Source: Heloderma charlesbogerti (taxonomy: Eukaryota > Chordata > Lepidosauria > Squamata > Helodermatidae). Taken from it: 64,000 nucleotides of DNA. Of the stretch, positions 41,201 to 53,200 are shown in pieces; position 1 is the first letter of the stretch, and each line of letters starts with the position of its first letter. The notes under the pieces were generated by a model. It worked only from the letters and a program-made list of their open reading frames with translations, was not told where the DNA came from and ran no database searches. The translations under genes were made by a program, and so were the position numbers. The stretch lies in NCBI GenBank assembly GCA_026122225.1, contig JANEZZ010002682.1, positions 124,001-188,000 on the forward strand, in the 5' to 3' direction.

Positions 41201-44200
41201 GCGCACCATCTGAGTTGTATATACTGTCTAGCTCAGTCCCAAAGTAGCTTTGTTGGCTAAATGGTATGTTAGTCATTCAAGGTTAAAAAGAAACAGCCAT
41301 CTTTAATATATCCTTTCATTCCCTATTATGGTAACACACCAGAATCAAAAGAGATCAGAAAACCCTAGGCTGGTGTGCTCCTAAATCTCCACCCTTCTGA
41401 TTAAAGTTAAAAATCGGCTAGTGCCATATTAAATAATGAACACTTTTGTTGATTAATTTACCAGTTAGAACTTTTCACCCACTTATCAGCTATCAGCAGA
41501 CGCAGACATGGGAGGCAAGAAAAATGGTGCCCCCTCTGAAACCTGCTGCCTGAAATAACTATGTCAGGTTCCTTCATCATAAGATCAGACCTACTGCCTT
41601 GCTGCTCTCGCCTTGTGACGGCTGGGCGCAGGAAGCCGGTACTTATTTGATAAATAACATTTTAAAAATAGAGAGGCCCAGGTGACTCCCAGTCCCATTT
41701 CAATAAAGCCCCCTCCCTTCTCCTCCCGGGTCAAAATGGTTTGGTTTGATTTTGACCTAAAGCCAGAAAAGTGAATTGCGCACACATAGCTGCTCCCTGT
41801 CCCCAAAGGAGGCCGTGCAGCCCAGCCGCTCCTGTGCAGCCCAGCCGCTCCTTCGTGCGGGGCCGGCCTCATCAATGGGAGGCAGCAGCCTCGCAAAAGG
41901 CCTTTGCTCCATCCACAAAGGCACCGCCCGGGGCTTCCGGGCACCAAGAAGAGCCAGGCCTCTGTGGCTGGGCCGGCCATGGCTCCAGCTCTCAAAAGTT
42001 TCCAACAGCGCCTCTAAAGTCCAGCCAACAAGGGGGAAGGGGGAGAAACCCAAGAGCAGGCCTGGGAACGAGGCAACCGGGGTCCCAGCCCCCTTGTCTT
42101 TAAAGGGTTCTGCAAATCATAAAGGGAAGGGGAGGAAGGGAACACCGAATTCAGAGCAGAGAAGCGAGCCAGCGTGCACCCTCCAACAGTGGTTTTCAAA
42201 CTTTGTTTTGCCTCCCTATAGTGCACAGCTAATCAATATAGGGAGCGAGTCCTGAGAGGTATATGCTACTTCCAGTTGCTGGGGAACATGGGCGGGAGGG
42301 TGCCGTTGCGCTCAGGTCCTGCTGGTGGGTTTCCAGGGGCAGCTGGCTGGCCACTGTGTGAACAGAACGCTGGACTGGGGGGACCCTGGGTCTGAGCCAG
42401 CATCGGGGCTCTTCTGATGTTCATGCCTTGCCGAGGGATCCCTGCAGCCTGCAAAGGATTGTGGGTCACATTTTAAGGTGCATACGTCCTTTAGGGGGTG
42501 GGGGTGCTAGGCAAGCCAGTTGGGTCTCATAATCTCTGCATGAACTGAGGATAAATGTAACTCTCCCCCGCAACCCCACAACTACGGGTGAGAATCCATT
42601 CCCTCGTCTGCCAGCGCTGCTACCGCAGCCACATAAGCCAGCCGGGGCCTGCCAACAGAAGAGGGACCTCCAGTGTAGCCCCCTCAAAGCAAGAGACAGC
42701 CCTGACCCACTAACCTGGCCTCCTTCTTTAACTTGGAGGTGCTGCAGATTGAACCTGAGACACAAAACAGGGGCTCAGTCACTGAGCATAAGCCTTTAAA
42801 GGCACCAACCTGATAGGTTCTATCTGGCCCGCTCGCCACAATGGGGACGAAAACCTGGGCCCTCAACGCTCCTCCACTGACCTGCGCACATCAGCTGAGG
42901 AGTGGAAAGGGCCCAATGGTCATTCTTACGGTGGTGCGCCTGGGACAGGAGGTCATGCTGGGGAGAGCACCGCAGGCCAGGCTGAGGAGCCAAAGGTTCA
43001 CTGACCCTGCACTCAAGGCTCGCCACAGTCAACGGATGCCATCCAGACAACTCCAGTGCGCCAAGTGCCGCTGCAGAAGAGAACATAGTTCTGAGTCAGC
43101 GGGCCAATCCACACACTTAGGCAGGGGTGAGCAACTTGCAGGCCAAAACATCTGGAGGGCCACAACCCCCATCGTTCCTAGCCAGCACAGCCAATAGCGA
43201 TGGATGCTGGGAGTTGTAGGACAAAAGATCAGGAGGGCCACAAGTTGCCCACCCCTGCACTTAGGAAAGGGCAGGGGGAGGAACTGTAACCCTCGGACCG
43301 TCCAGGTGACTTATTTATGTATTGCATTTATATCCCGCCTTTTTTCCTCCTCAAGGAACCCAAGGCGGCGTACATAGTCCTCCCCCTCCTCCATTTCATC
43401 CTCACAACAACAACCCTGTGAGGTGGGTTGAGCTGAGAGTCTGTGACTGGCCCAAAGTCACTCAGTGAGCTGCCATGGCCGAGTGGGGACTAGAACCCGG
43501 ATCCCCCGACTCCCAGGCCAGCACTCTTGCCACTACACCACGCTGGCTTTCCAGGGGAGATGGGAATTCCTTCCTGACCCCAAAGAATGACAGAGATGTT
43601 TCCCCAACCACCACCACCACAGTGATTAGCAAGCCACAAGGAACAGCACACAGAACAACTCCTCTCTTTCCCAACCGTTGTCCTGCTGTAACATCTGGTT
43701 GAAATAAACGACTACGGATGTTTCCGTTGGAAATGTGAATTTTCATGGGGTTTACAGCTTGGCTGTAAACATTGCTCCAGGATGGAACCTGGCAAAACAG
43801 ACAAGTCAGCTCTATGGACAGGGGGAGTGGGGGGAGAAGAGAAGCTTTCCCGGAATTATTGATCCCAGCATCCTTTCAGAGGGTCATTCATCACCTGTAT
43901 CCGTGGAATGCTCAAGAGAAGCATAGAAGCATTCTTCTTGTTTTAAGGCAGCTAATTTTAAGTCCAGGTTCCCTGCCACCACCCTGGCTTTGAAATCTGA
44001 GCTTTAGTCTCTCTTCCTGAGAGTTTTGCCTTCAGTACCATTTTACTGGAATCATTTCAAGAGCTGGGCTTGCTAGACAAAAGTGAAGGCTTTGCAAAGC
44101 CTGTTCAGTAAGAGCAAAAACTTTGCTAAACCTGAGCTGTGAGGTGTAAGTTCTCACAAGAGCAGCACTAACTCCTTGTTAAGTTTGAAATGCAAGGTGA

Positions 44201-47200
44201 TATAAAAGCATCCCGACATTCATGCATTATTTTTGGACACTGTTTTCATTGTAGACAATCGCCAACTGGCACTTTACATGTAATTGCCCTGAAGGACTTG
44301 CTATGAGATTTAAGGGTGAAACCTCCTAGAATCATTGTTGAAAACTGAACTGGCCATCAGAAATAATAAATCAATATACAATTTTGTCAAAAAGAAACAT
44401 GTTGCAGTCTGGAAATGTGTGTGTGTGTGTGTGTGGAGAGATGGTTGCCAGGTTCAGGGAAGATGATGTTCAACCTGTTCTAGATGGAGCTGCACTCCTC
44501 CTAAAGGGGCTCCTTGATCCTCGTTCATCACTCGAGGCCCAGATGGCTTTAGTAGTTCAGAGCACCTTTCACCAGCTGAGCCTGGCATGCCAACTGCAGC
44601 CTTGCCTGGACAGCAATAGCCTGGCCAGTTACCCATGCTCTGGTGATCTCTTGGCTAGATTACTGCGATTCAGTGTATGTGAGGCTGCCCTTGAAAATAG
44701 TTTGGGAACTGCAGCTAGTATAGATGTGAGACTTAACTAGAACAGTTCCCTGCAAATGTCTCTCAGCAATATTAAAAGCAGTCCAGTTCATTTCCAAGCC
44801 CAATTCAAGGTGCTGGTGTCAGCTGTTAAGGCTCTAAATAGCTGGATCTAGGGTACCTAAAGAAATACTTGGGTCCATAACAACCTACCCAGACATTAAA
44901 GTCATCTTCTGATGCCATTTTTCACCATCGGGGGGTATGTAACCGGGGTGTGTGTTTTTGTGGACATTTTCCCCAGAAAGTGTCCCACTTGGAGCTCTTT
45001 CCATCAGGCAGAAATCCCGTTATTCTTCCAGGCCTGTCAGGAATTTTAGCTCTCAGTCTGCCGTTTTAATGTGAGTTTTGTCCTATTTCTTTGTCATGTG
45101 GATTGTATTTTATGTTTTTATTGAAATATCTACATCAACCGCAGTGTGATATTTTTGTTTTTTCTTTTGATGAAGAGCAAAGCATAAATTGCTTACTAAA
45201 TAAATAAATAAAGACAGCTCTTGGTTGCTATTGCTTGCAAAAGATGCAATCTAGGGCCAAAGTATAGAGATAGGAGAAGGCTTAGGGATAATAATACTAG
45301 TGTAACCTGTTCACTTTGCACTCTTGCAATGTGTCAAATGAGCTGTCCCCAACCTGATGTCTTCCAGATGGGCTGAACTACATCTCCCATCATCCCCAGC
45401 CAATACAGCCGATTGTAGTTCAGCACACGTGGAGGGCACCAGGTTGAGGGGGGCTATGCTAGATGGTAGTAGCCGGAATTCTCAGTACCTTCCCCTGCCC
45501 CACCCTCCAATGAGTCTTATGGGACAAAGTAAGCAGAGTGCAACCTGAAGGCACAGCTGGGTTGCAGTCGGTGCAGGGGAAAGAGAATCTCCAGCCATTT
45601 CCTGCATTTTGCTGGTCTAGAATAAACGACTGCTCCACGCAGATGTATGCTGACTTGCTTTTGAACCATCCCAATATGGAAAAAAATCCACATAACTCAT
45701 CCATTTTTACTTTGTGCTGTGCTCCAAGCCATATGCTCCAAAGCGTACATGGAACTGTTGTGCATGCGGATGGCCCCATTCTCCCTGGAAAGGAATTGTG
45801 CAGAATTCATGTGCAGGGGGTTTCTGCTGGTGCATACAAACAAGCTCCCATTGCTTGCAAGAAATCACTGGATCACAGCGCCAATCCACCGGTTCGTCTA
45901 CACAGCAAGCCTGAGACACACTGAAGTGCTGCCATCCACCTCCTCCAAGAAAGCCTGTGCCTTTATCCGCAAAGCCACAAACAGCTGAGCCCAACAGCAC
46001 TTGTTAACTGAAGGTGGTGGGGTTTTCTTTCTTCCTCCCCCTTCTTGGAAAAACAAAAACAAACCCACCCCGGGAATGAAAGAGAAACACCGCATTCGGA
46101 GAATGTTCCGTTGATGCTTCCGGAAGACGTCTACATCCGACAGCTCCATGAAACTATATTTAGCTCATGGCGGGGGGGAGGGGGGAGAGAGAAGATCAGG
46201 CCCAAACACGCTTCTCTGGCACACAGATGCGAGTTTAAATTCAACATCCCCTTCTCTTGTTGTTGTTCAGTCATTCAGTTGTGTCCAACTCTTCGTGACC
46301 CCATGGACCATAGCACGCCAGGCCTTCCTGTCCTGCGCTCTCTCCCGGAGCATGCTCAAGTCCATATTCATTGCATCGGTGATGCTATCTAGCCATCTCA
46401 TCCTCTGCTGTCCCCTGCTCCTTTTGCCTTCAGTCTTTCCCAGCATCAGGGACTTTTCCAGAGAGTTTTCTCTTCGCATTAGGTGGCCAAAATATTTGAG
46501 CTTCAGCTTCAGTATCTGTCCTTCCAATGAGCACTCAGGCTTGATTTCCTTTAGGATGGACTGATCTGACCTCCTTGCAGTCCAGGGGACTCGTAAGAGT
46601 CTTCTCCAGCACCACAGTTCGAAAGCATCAATTCTTCAGCGCTCAGCCTTCCTTATAGTCCAGCTCTCACAGCCAGACGTTACTACTGGGAAAACCATAG
46701 CTTTGATTAGACGGACCTTTGTCAGCAAGGCGATGTCTCTGCTTCTTACTATGCTGTCTAGGTTTGTCATAGCTTTCCTCCCAAGGAGCAAGCGTCTTTT
46801 AATTTCATGGCTACAGTCACCGTCTGCGGTGATCTTGGAGCCCAAGAAAATAACATCTGTCACTGCTTCCATTTCTTCCCCTTCTATATGCCAGGAAGTG
46901 ATGGGGCCAGATGCCATGATCTTCGTTTCTTTAATGTTGAGTTTCAAACCAGCTTTTGCACTCTCCACTTTCACCCTCAACAAGCGGCTCTTTAGATCCT
47001 CTTCGCTTTCTGCCATTAGGGTGGTATCGTCTGCGTATCTGAGGTTGTTAATTCTCCCAGCAATCTTAATTCCGACCTGTGATTCATCCAACCCGGCGTT
47101 TCTCATGATGTACTCTACATATAAGTTCAATAAGCAGGGTGACAATATACAGCCTTGTCGTACTCCTTTCCCAATTTTGAACCAATCAGTTGTTCCATGT

Positions 47201-50200
47201 CTGGTTCTTACTGTTGCTTCTTGACCCTCGTACAGGTTTCTCAGGAGACAGGTAAGGTGGTCTGGTACTCCCATCTCTTTCAGAATTTGCCACAGTTTGT
47301 TGTGATCCACACAATCAAAGGCTTTAGCGTAGTCAATGGAGCAGAAATAGACGTTTTTCTGGAATTCCCTTGATTTCTCCATGATCCAGTGAATGTTGGC
47401 GATTTGATCTCTAGTTTCTCTGCCTCTTCGAAACCTAGCTTGTACTTCCGGTAGTTCTTGGTTCACATACTGCTGAAGCCTAGCTTGTAGGATTTTGAGC
47501 ATAACCTTGCTAGCATGTGAAATGAGCACAATTGTACGGTAGTTTGAACACTCTTTGGCATTGCCCTTCTTTGGAATTGGAATGTAAACTGACCTTTTCT
47601 AGTCTTGTGGCCACTGTTGAGTGTTCCAAATTTGTTGGCATATTGAGTGCAGCACTTTCACAGCATCATCTTTTAGGATCTTAAATAGCTCAGCTGGAAT
47701 ACTGTCATCTCCGCTAGCTTTGTTGTTACTAATGCTTCCTAAGGCCCACTTGACTTCACTCTCTAGGATGACCGGCTCAAGTTCAGTGACTGCACTATCA
47801 TGGCTATCAGGGACATTCAGATCTTTCCTGTATAGTTCTTCTGTGTATTCTTTCCACCTCTTCTTAATCTCATCTGTTTCTGTTAGGTCCCTGCCTTCTT
47901 TGTCCTTTATCATGCCCATCTTTGCACAAAACGTTCCCTTGATATCTCCAATTTTCTTGAAGAGATTTCTAGTCTTTCCCATTCTATTGTTTTCTTCGAT
48001 TTCTTTGCATTGTTCATTTAAGAAGGCCTTCTTGTCTCTCCTTGCTATTCTCTGGAACTCTGCATTCAGTTGGCTATATCTTCCCCTTTCTCCCTTGCTT
48101 TTCGCTTCCCTTCTTTCCTCAGCTACTTGTAAAGCCTCATCAGACAGCCACTTTGCTTTCTTGCATTTCTTTTTCTTTGGGATGGATTTAGTTGCTGCCT
48201 CCTGAACAATGTCTACCTTCTATTAATTGTAGGCTCGTGTACACAAGATGAATGAATTTCTGTTTAAATTTCCCAGGGGGCTTTGAAGACATGGCAGAGA
48301 GACCATCTCTCTCTCTCTCTCTCTCTGTGCAGTGTCTTCTTTAAAAGACTATTTTAAACCACCAGTTTTTCCTACCTAAAGGTGCCTCGCATCTCTGCAA
48401 TTCACAAAATAAGATGCAATGCCCACTGGCAGGCAGGAAACACCTAACTGTGCACCATTAAAAGCCTGAAACAAAGCTTTTTTTCCATTCACATAAATGG
48501 AAGAACCAGATCTTTAAGCCTTCGGGCTGTTTCTTGGAATGCTAGCGGGGGGGGGGGGGAGAGAAGAGAGTGCTCCTCCAAGGACACTGGCCTCCAGCCC
48601 TTGGCTCTTGCAATAGAGGGACCACATTCTTGCAGATGCTGACAGCTTCCGGGCATTCCCTGCTTGCCAAGAGGAAATGGGAGCAGAGCTGAGAGAAGAG
48701 GATTCCAGCCATCAAGGGCCGGCTCAACCGAAGCAGCGCTAACAGCTGCTTGTGGTGGCTAACTTCCAGCAGAACAAAAGGCACACAGCCCCCCGCCAGC
48801 ACCTTGGACAACGAGGCCTGAAATGGTGGGACTTTTATGTCTCCCTGGTTTTCTCAACTGCTGCCCGCTTTCCCTTCCTCCATGCGTGTGAATGGAGAGA
48901 AAGGGAAATGGGAGGCAGTAACTGGGAAAGCACCAGAATGCAAAGCATATTCTTCCCTTGTTTATCCCACCTCTGCTTCCCTGTACTCTGTAGGCTCCCT
49001 TATGTTGAATGCAAAGCCTTTGTAAGCTCCTTGGGGCCGAGACCTGCCCCCATTGTACTTTTTAAAAGAACCATGCTTTGTGCCCGACTGTGCGGTACGA
49101 ACATATGCCACCTGCACACCGAAAACCCTGTTTCCCCCTGGAGGAAGAAACAGACATTTGCCTCCAGTCACCCCAAGACAACAAGAGGCAAAAATAACTT
49201 CCACCTCATGCAGCAAAACTTTGCAGCTTGCATTAGACCTGCCTTTTATAAAATGGCCACCGGGCATGCAGAAGGCCCCAGATTCGAGCCCTGGCATCTC
49301 AAATAAAACAAACCAGGTAGCAGGTGATGGGAAAGGACCTTGTCAGTCAGAATAGACAATACTGAGCTAGATGGATCAACGGCTCATTAGAAGGTGCTTT
49401 CCTGTGTCCCTCTATATATGTTCAACCCGTTACGTGCCACACATTTATTTAAAATCGCATCTCCAGTTAAAAGGACCAAGTAGCAAGTGATGCAAAAGGC
49501 TGTTCTCTACCTGAAACCCTGGAGAACAATCCCAAGTCAGGTGGACAAGTAAAAGGACTCAGCATGAGACCGCTTCCTATGCACCTGACATGAGGGGAAG
49601 AGGTTCTCCTTAACCTGCCTTCCCCAACCTGGCATCCTCCAGATGTCTTGGACTGCAACTTCCATCAGTCCCATGCTGGCTGGGGATGATGGGACTTGTA
49701 TTCCAACACATCTGGAGGGTGCCAGGTTTATGGAAGGAACAACATGCCCTCACCCCAGGTCAGAAGCGGCCTGTTCCACTTTTCCATGTTCCTCTGGCCC
49801 ACAATAACACTGCATTCCTTTGGGAAGAAAATTACCCAAATGGAGGGTAAATGCTCATTTAAACATTAACTAAGCCCTTGCCAGTCAAAAACCGCATTCT
49901 TTTTGTTGACTTGTGAAACAGAACAAGACAGCTCTGCCGGAAAAAACACACAAGTCTCCTTTTCCAGTGCCAATAACACAGCAAACCATTTTAGACTGTT
50001 AAGACATGGAAAAAGAAATTTAAAAATAGATATCTTAACACTCAATCTGGGGGAGGGGGGGGGAGATTCAGAACAAGAAAACGGAGGCGAAAAAGCTGGA
50101 AATATTGTGCTTCTTAGGAAGGAGGATCTTAAAAAGACCTCCAGTTGCTTGAGATGAAGATTTTGCCCAACTCCATTACAAATCCTGCTCCACCGTTCCA

Positions 50201-53200
50201 CCACTTCTACGCTAATAAACTTTCACCTTCGGTTCAGCCTGCACTACACATTTAAATGGGTTTGCCATGGCCTCCCCACCCAAAGAATAATCTGAATGAC
50301 AGTTTCAATGAAGCTGATGAAAATTATTTGTTCGAGATCCTCAACCCTTTACATAAGAAATTTAAACCAGGGTGAAACTACTGTAATTATCATGGCTTCC
50401 TCTGCAGAAATCCTGGGAGCTGAAGACATGCGAAGGTGTGCGAGTACTTGGGCTGAGCTGAAACTATTCGCAATTTACAGAGGGGCTTCTCTGTAAAGGC
50501 CCCCAAGTTCTCTCAATGCTCTCCCCAAGAGGCTTGCTTGAAGCCTGCATAGATATCCTTTTGGCGCCAAGGCAAAAACCTGTCTATTCTCCTAGGCTTT
50601 AAAAAGTTTCACTGTCCAAATGCCATTTTAAATTAATTAATTAATTAATTAATTTTTAATTTAATTTAAAATGCCATTTTAATTCAGCTGACGTAATCGA
50701 AGCATTGACAGGCTCGGTGTATGTCGACAGAAACGTATGTTTTAGCCCCGAGAGACTGCTCTTGTGCTTGCTGTTGGTGGCACAGCCTGCTTCAACCTGG
50801 GGCCCTCCAGATGTGCTGGACTACAACTCCAGTCATCCCCGGCAAGCAGGGGCCAAAACATCTGGAGGACACTTGGGGAAGGCTGTGTTAGCCAGCATGA
50901 TAATAGTTGTACTGGGTATTTCTCATTTGTTGGATTCCAGCGTGTATTAGACTGTATCTCATGATGTACGTTTTAGTTGTTTGTCCCACTTGTTCACAGA
51001 GGCTCTCCCCACTCGCTGCCCCAGTACACTCCTCACTGGCCATGCAGCCCCAAAGGGGACCTTGATAGGCTGAGCACACAGCTGCTCTCGTTCTGTGGAA
51101 ATGCTTTGAATCAAAATGGTGCCTCAGAGTCTGCTGGTTTTGCTTCCTAGCATGTTGGAGCTTGCCTGTTGGAGCACCGCCTCTCCAGCAGTGTTTGGGG
51201 CTCCTCAAACTCCCCCTGAGCTGAAGGGCCCCAGACATCAGCCCTGTGGTCCATGGTAAAGATGCTTGTTCATGGCTCAGAAGACATCTGCTTTGGACAA
51301 ACTTGTAAATAAAATCAACATTTTATTGCACAGCATTTCCAGAGCTGTCGGAAACTCCCCCACCCTCCTTTGGGGGGATGTTTTTGCTCCAAACAGTGTC
51401 ACCTATAGATTTCCAGTACTTCTGCTCTCTCTCTGCTGAACCCATTCGCCCTCGACCACACTGTTGCACAGCAAAATTGGATCGGCTACATCATGTGGCA
51501 TCCTGTTCCCTTCCTGCTCCCTGACTGGTTGGGATCTCCCACGCGGCTGCAGAATGGAGAAAGCAGCACCAGCCAGATGAAAAGAACAGCACTGAAACAG
51601 CAACAGCTGGGGGAAATACTTTGTGCAGCCCTAGTTGTTCGGAGGTGCTGAGGTCCCATCATAGACCTACAGTTCCCAGGGTCTTTGGCTGGGGGCCATG
51701 ATAGTTAAACACATCTTAGATTGGTTTTAAAAACAGTCCTGTAGACAAGCCCAAGACTCTTTTAGCAGTAGTTAGAGTTCATCATGTCTACCATGCACAA
51801 TAGGGGAAATGGAGAACTGAGGGGAGCAACACCCTTATGGCAGCCCTGCACATATTTGAAGACCGACATGTGGAAGACACCAGGGTGGGGAAGGCAGTTC
51901 TAAGCCACTTTTAATTAATTTGTTACATATTTAGGCTTTCCTCTAAGGTGCCAAAGGCGACATATGTAATCCTCAGCCTGTCCATTTTATCCTCACAACA
52001 AACCTATGAGGTAGGTTAGGCTGAGAGTCAACGAGAGTCACACAATGAGCTCCAAGGCCAAGTGGGGACTTGAACCCGTGTCCCCCGTGTCCGACACTCT
52101 AACTGCTACACCATACTGGCTCCTTTAAAAGCATGAAAGCCATGGGTGGGGGGGGGATCTGTGGCCCTCCAGATGCTGTTGAACTACAACTCCCATCATC
52201 CCCGACCACTGGCTGGGGCTGAGGGTAGCTGCAGTCCAACAACACCCGGCAGGCCCCAGGTTCCCTAGCCTGGATCTAAGCGGTGTCCACCAACACCTTT
52301 CACAGCAGTATTTGTGGCAGATTCTACCAATTCAGTCTGCGCTGTGCAAAGATGTTCTTTGTTTTGTCTGTCCTGAATCTACTGATGCCTTTGGCCATAA
52401 CGGCCTTCCCTCACAGGGGATGAACAAAAATGCAGCAAGCCAAAACACTTCGCATGATGGAAGATGTGGGATCGTGCGTCATAGCAAGCACCAAAAAGAG
52501 ATGAGGCAGAGCTTCAACCCGCTCCCTTCACTTACCTTGGGGGGATCAAACAGTGCCAGGAGATACTCCTCATTGCCCGAAGGCTCTGCTTTCTGTAGCA
52601 CGAGCCGGCACCGTTGCCAGTGCGTCCCACTGTCCACGGTAGCCTCTGTCACCATCCAGTATTTTAAATCACCCTCTTTCCGAACCTGAGGTGACGGCTC
52701 TCGTGAGAGGGCCCAGGGGAAGATCTTACGGGCAAAGCCGGATGTCAAGACGGAATCTGACGTCTCCCCTTCGCCGAGCGCAGGCTCCGAGGCCCTCCTG
52801 CGGAAAAAGCTGCGCCAGCTCCTCCTCAGCCGGTCCAGGGAGAAGCGTCTCCTCACAGCCGAGGAGGAAGCAGTTCCTACAAGTTCCTCGGAACTCCATG
52901 ACTTCTGCAGGACCCAGGGACAGGTATCAGATCCTCGACCAGCTTGGTCGGCCAGTTCCACTTCGGCCTTGGTCCCAACCATCCCCAGGGAGCCGTCGGC
53001 AAGCTTTCGGCCAGTCTCCCGGTAGTCCCGCACCCTGCTGAAGGGCAGAGCACGGAACTGGTTCATGGCAAAAGCATCCTTCACCTCACTGCAGAAATAC
53101 TGCTGGAAGAGATCAGCGAATCGGAGGGAGAAGTTTTCAGCTGCCAAGACTTCACCCTGTGGGTGCTCGCTGACAAAGAGGAGGTACTTCCGCGCCAGCT

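Larger units (their letters stand above)
15926..52535 (-). other. SH2B3: SH2B3 intron 2 (36.6 kb, transposon-rich)
   Basis: Intron with gtaagtg donor and ccccacag acceptor that splits the PH domain between FDPPK and SSRPK. Two BovB LINEs and many SINEs, CR1 fragments and hAT-like foldbacks fill it. Stretches with nothing I recognise: 17000-17500, 17600-19840, 25215-25850, 26245-27330, 28260-29435, 31060-33350, 33970-36950, 37245-38745, 39500-40470, 41040-42250, 45465-46250 and 48330-49240. Confidence 0.85.

Noticed and set aside
41590..42060. A second CpG island or alternative SH2B3 promoter in intron 2
   Set aside because: Moderately GC-rich, but CpG density is well below that of the 63.4-64 kb block, and no plausible first exon with a donor was found.
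46251..48225. Target-site duplication for the second BovB copy
   Set aside because: Only a 6-base match (ccttct) lies near both ends and it is offset at the 5' side, so it could be chance.
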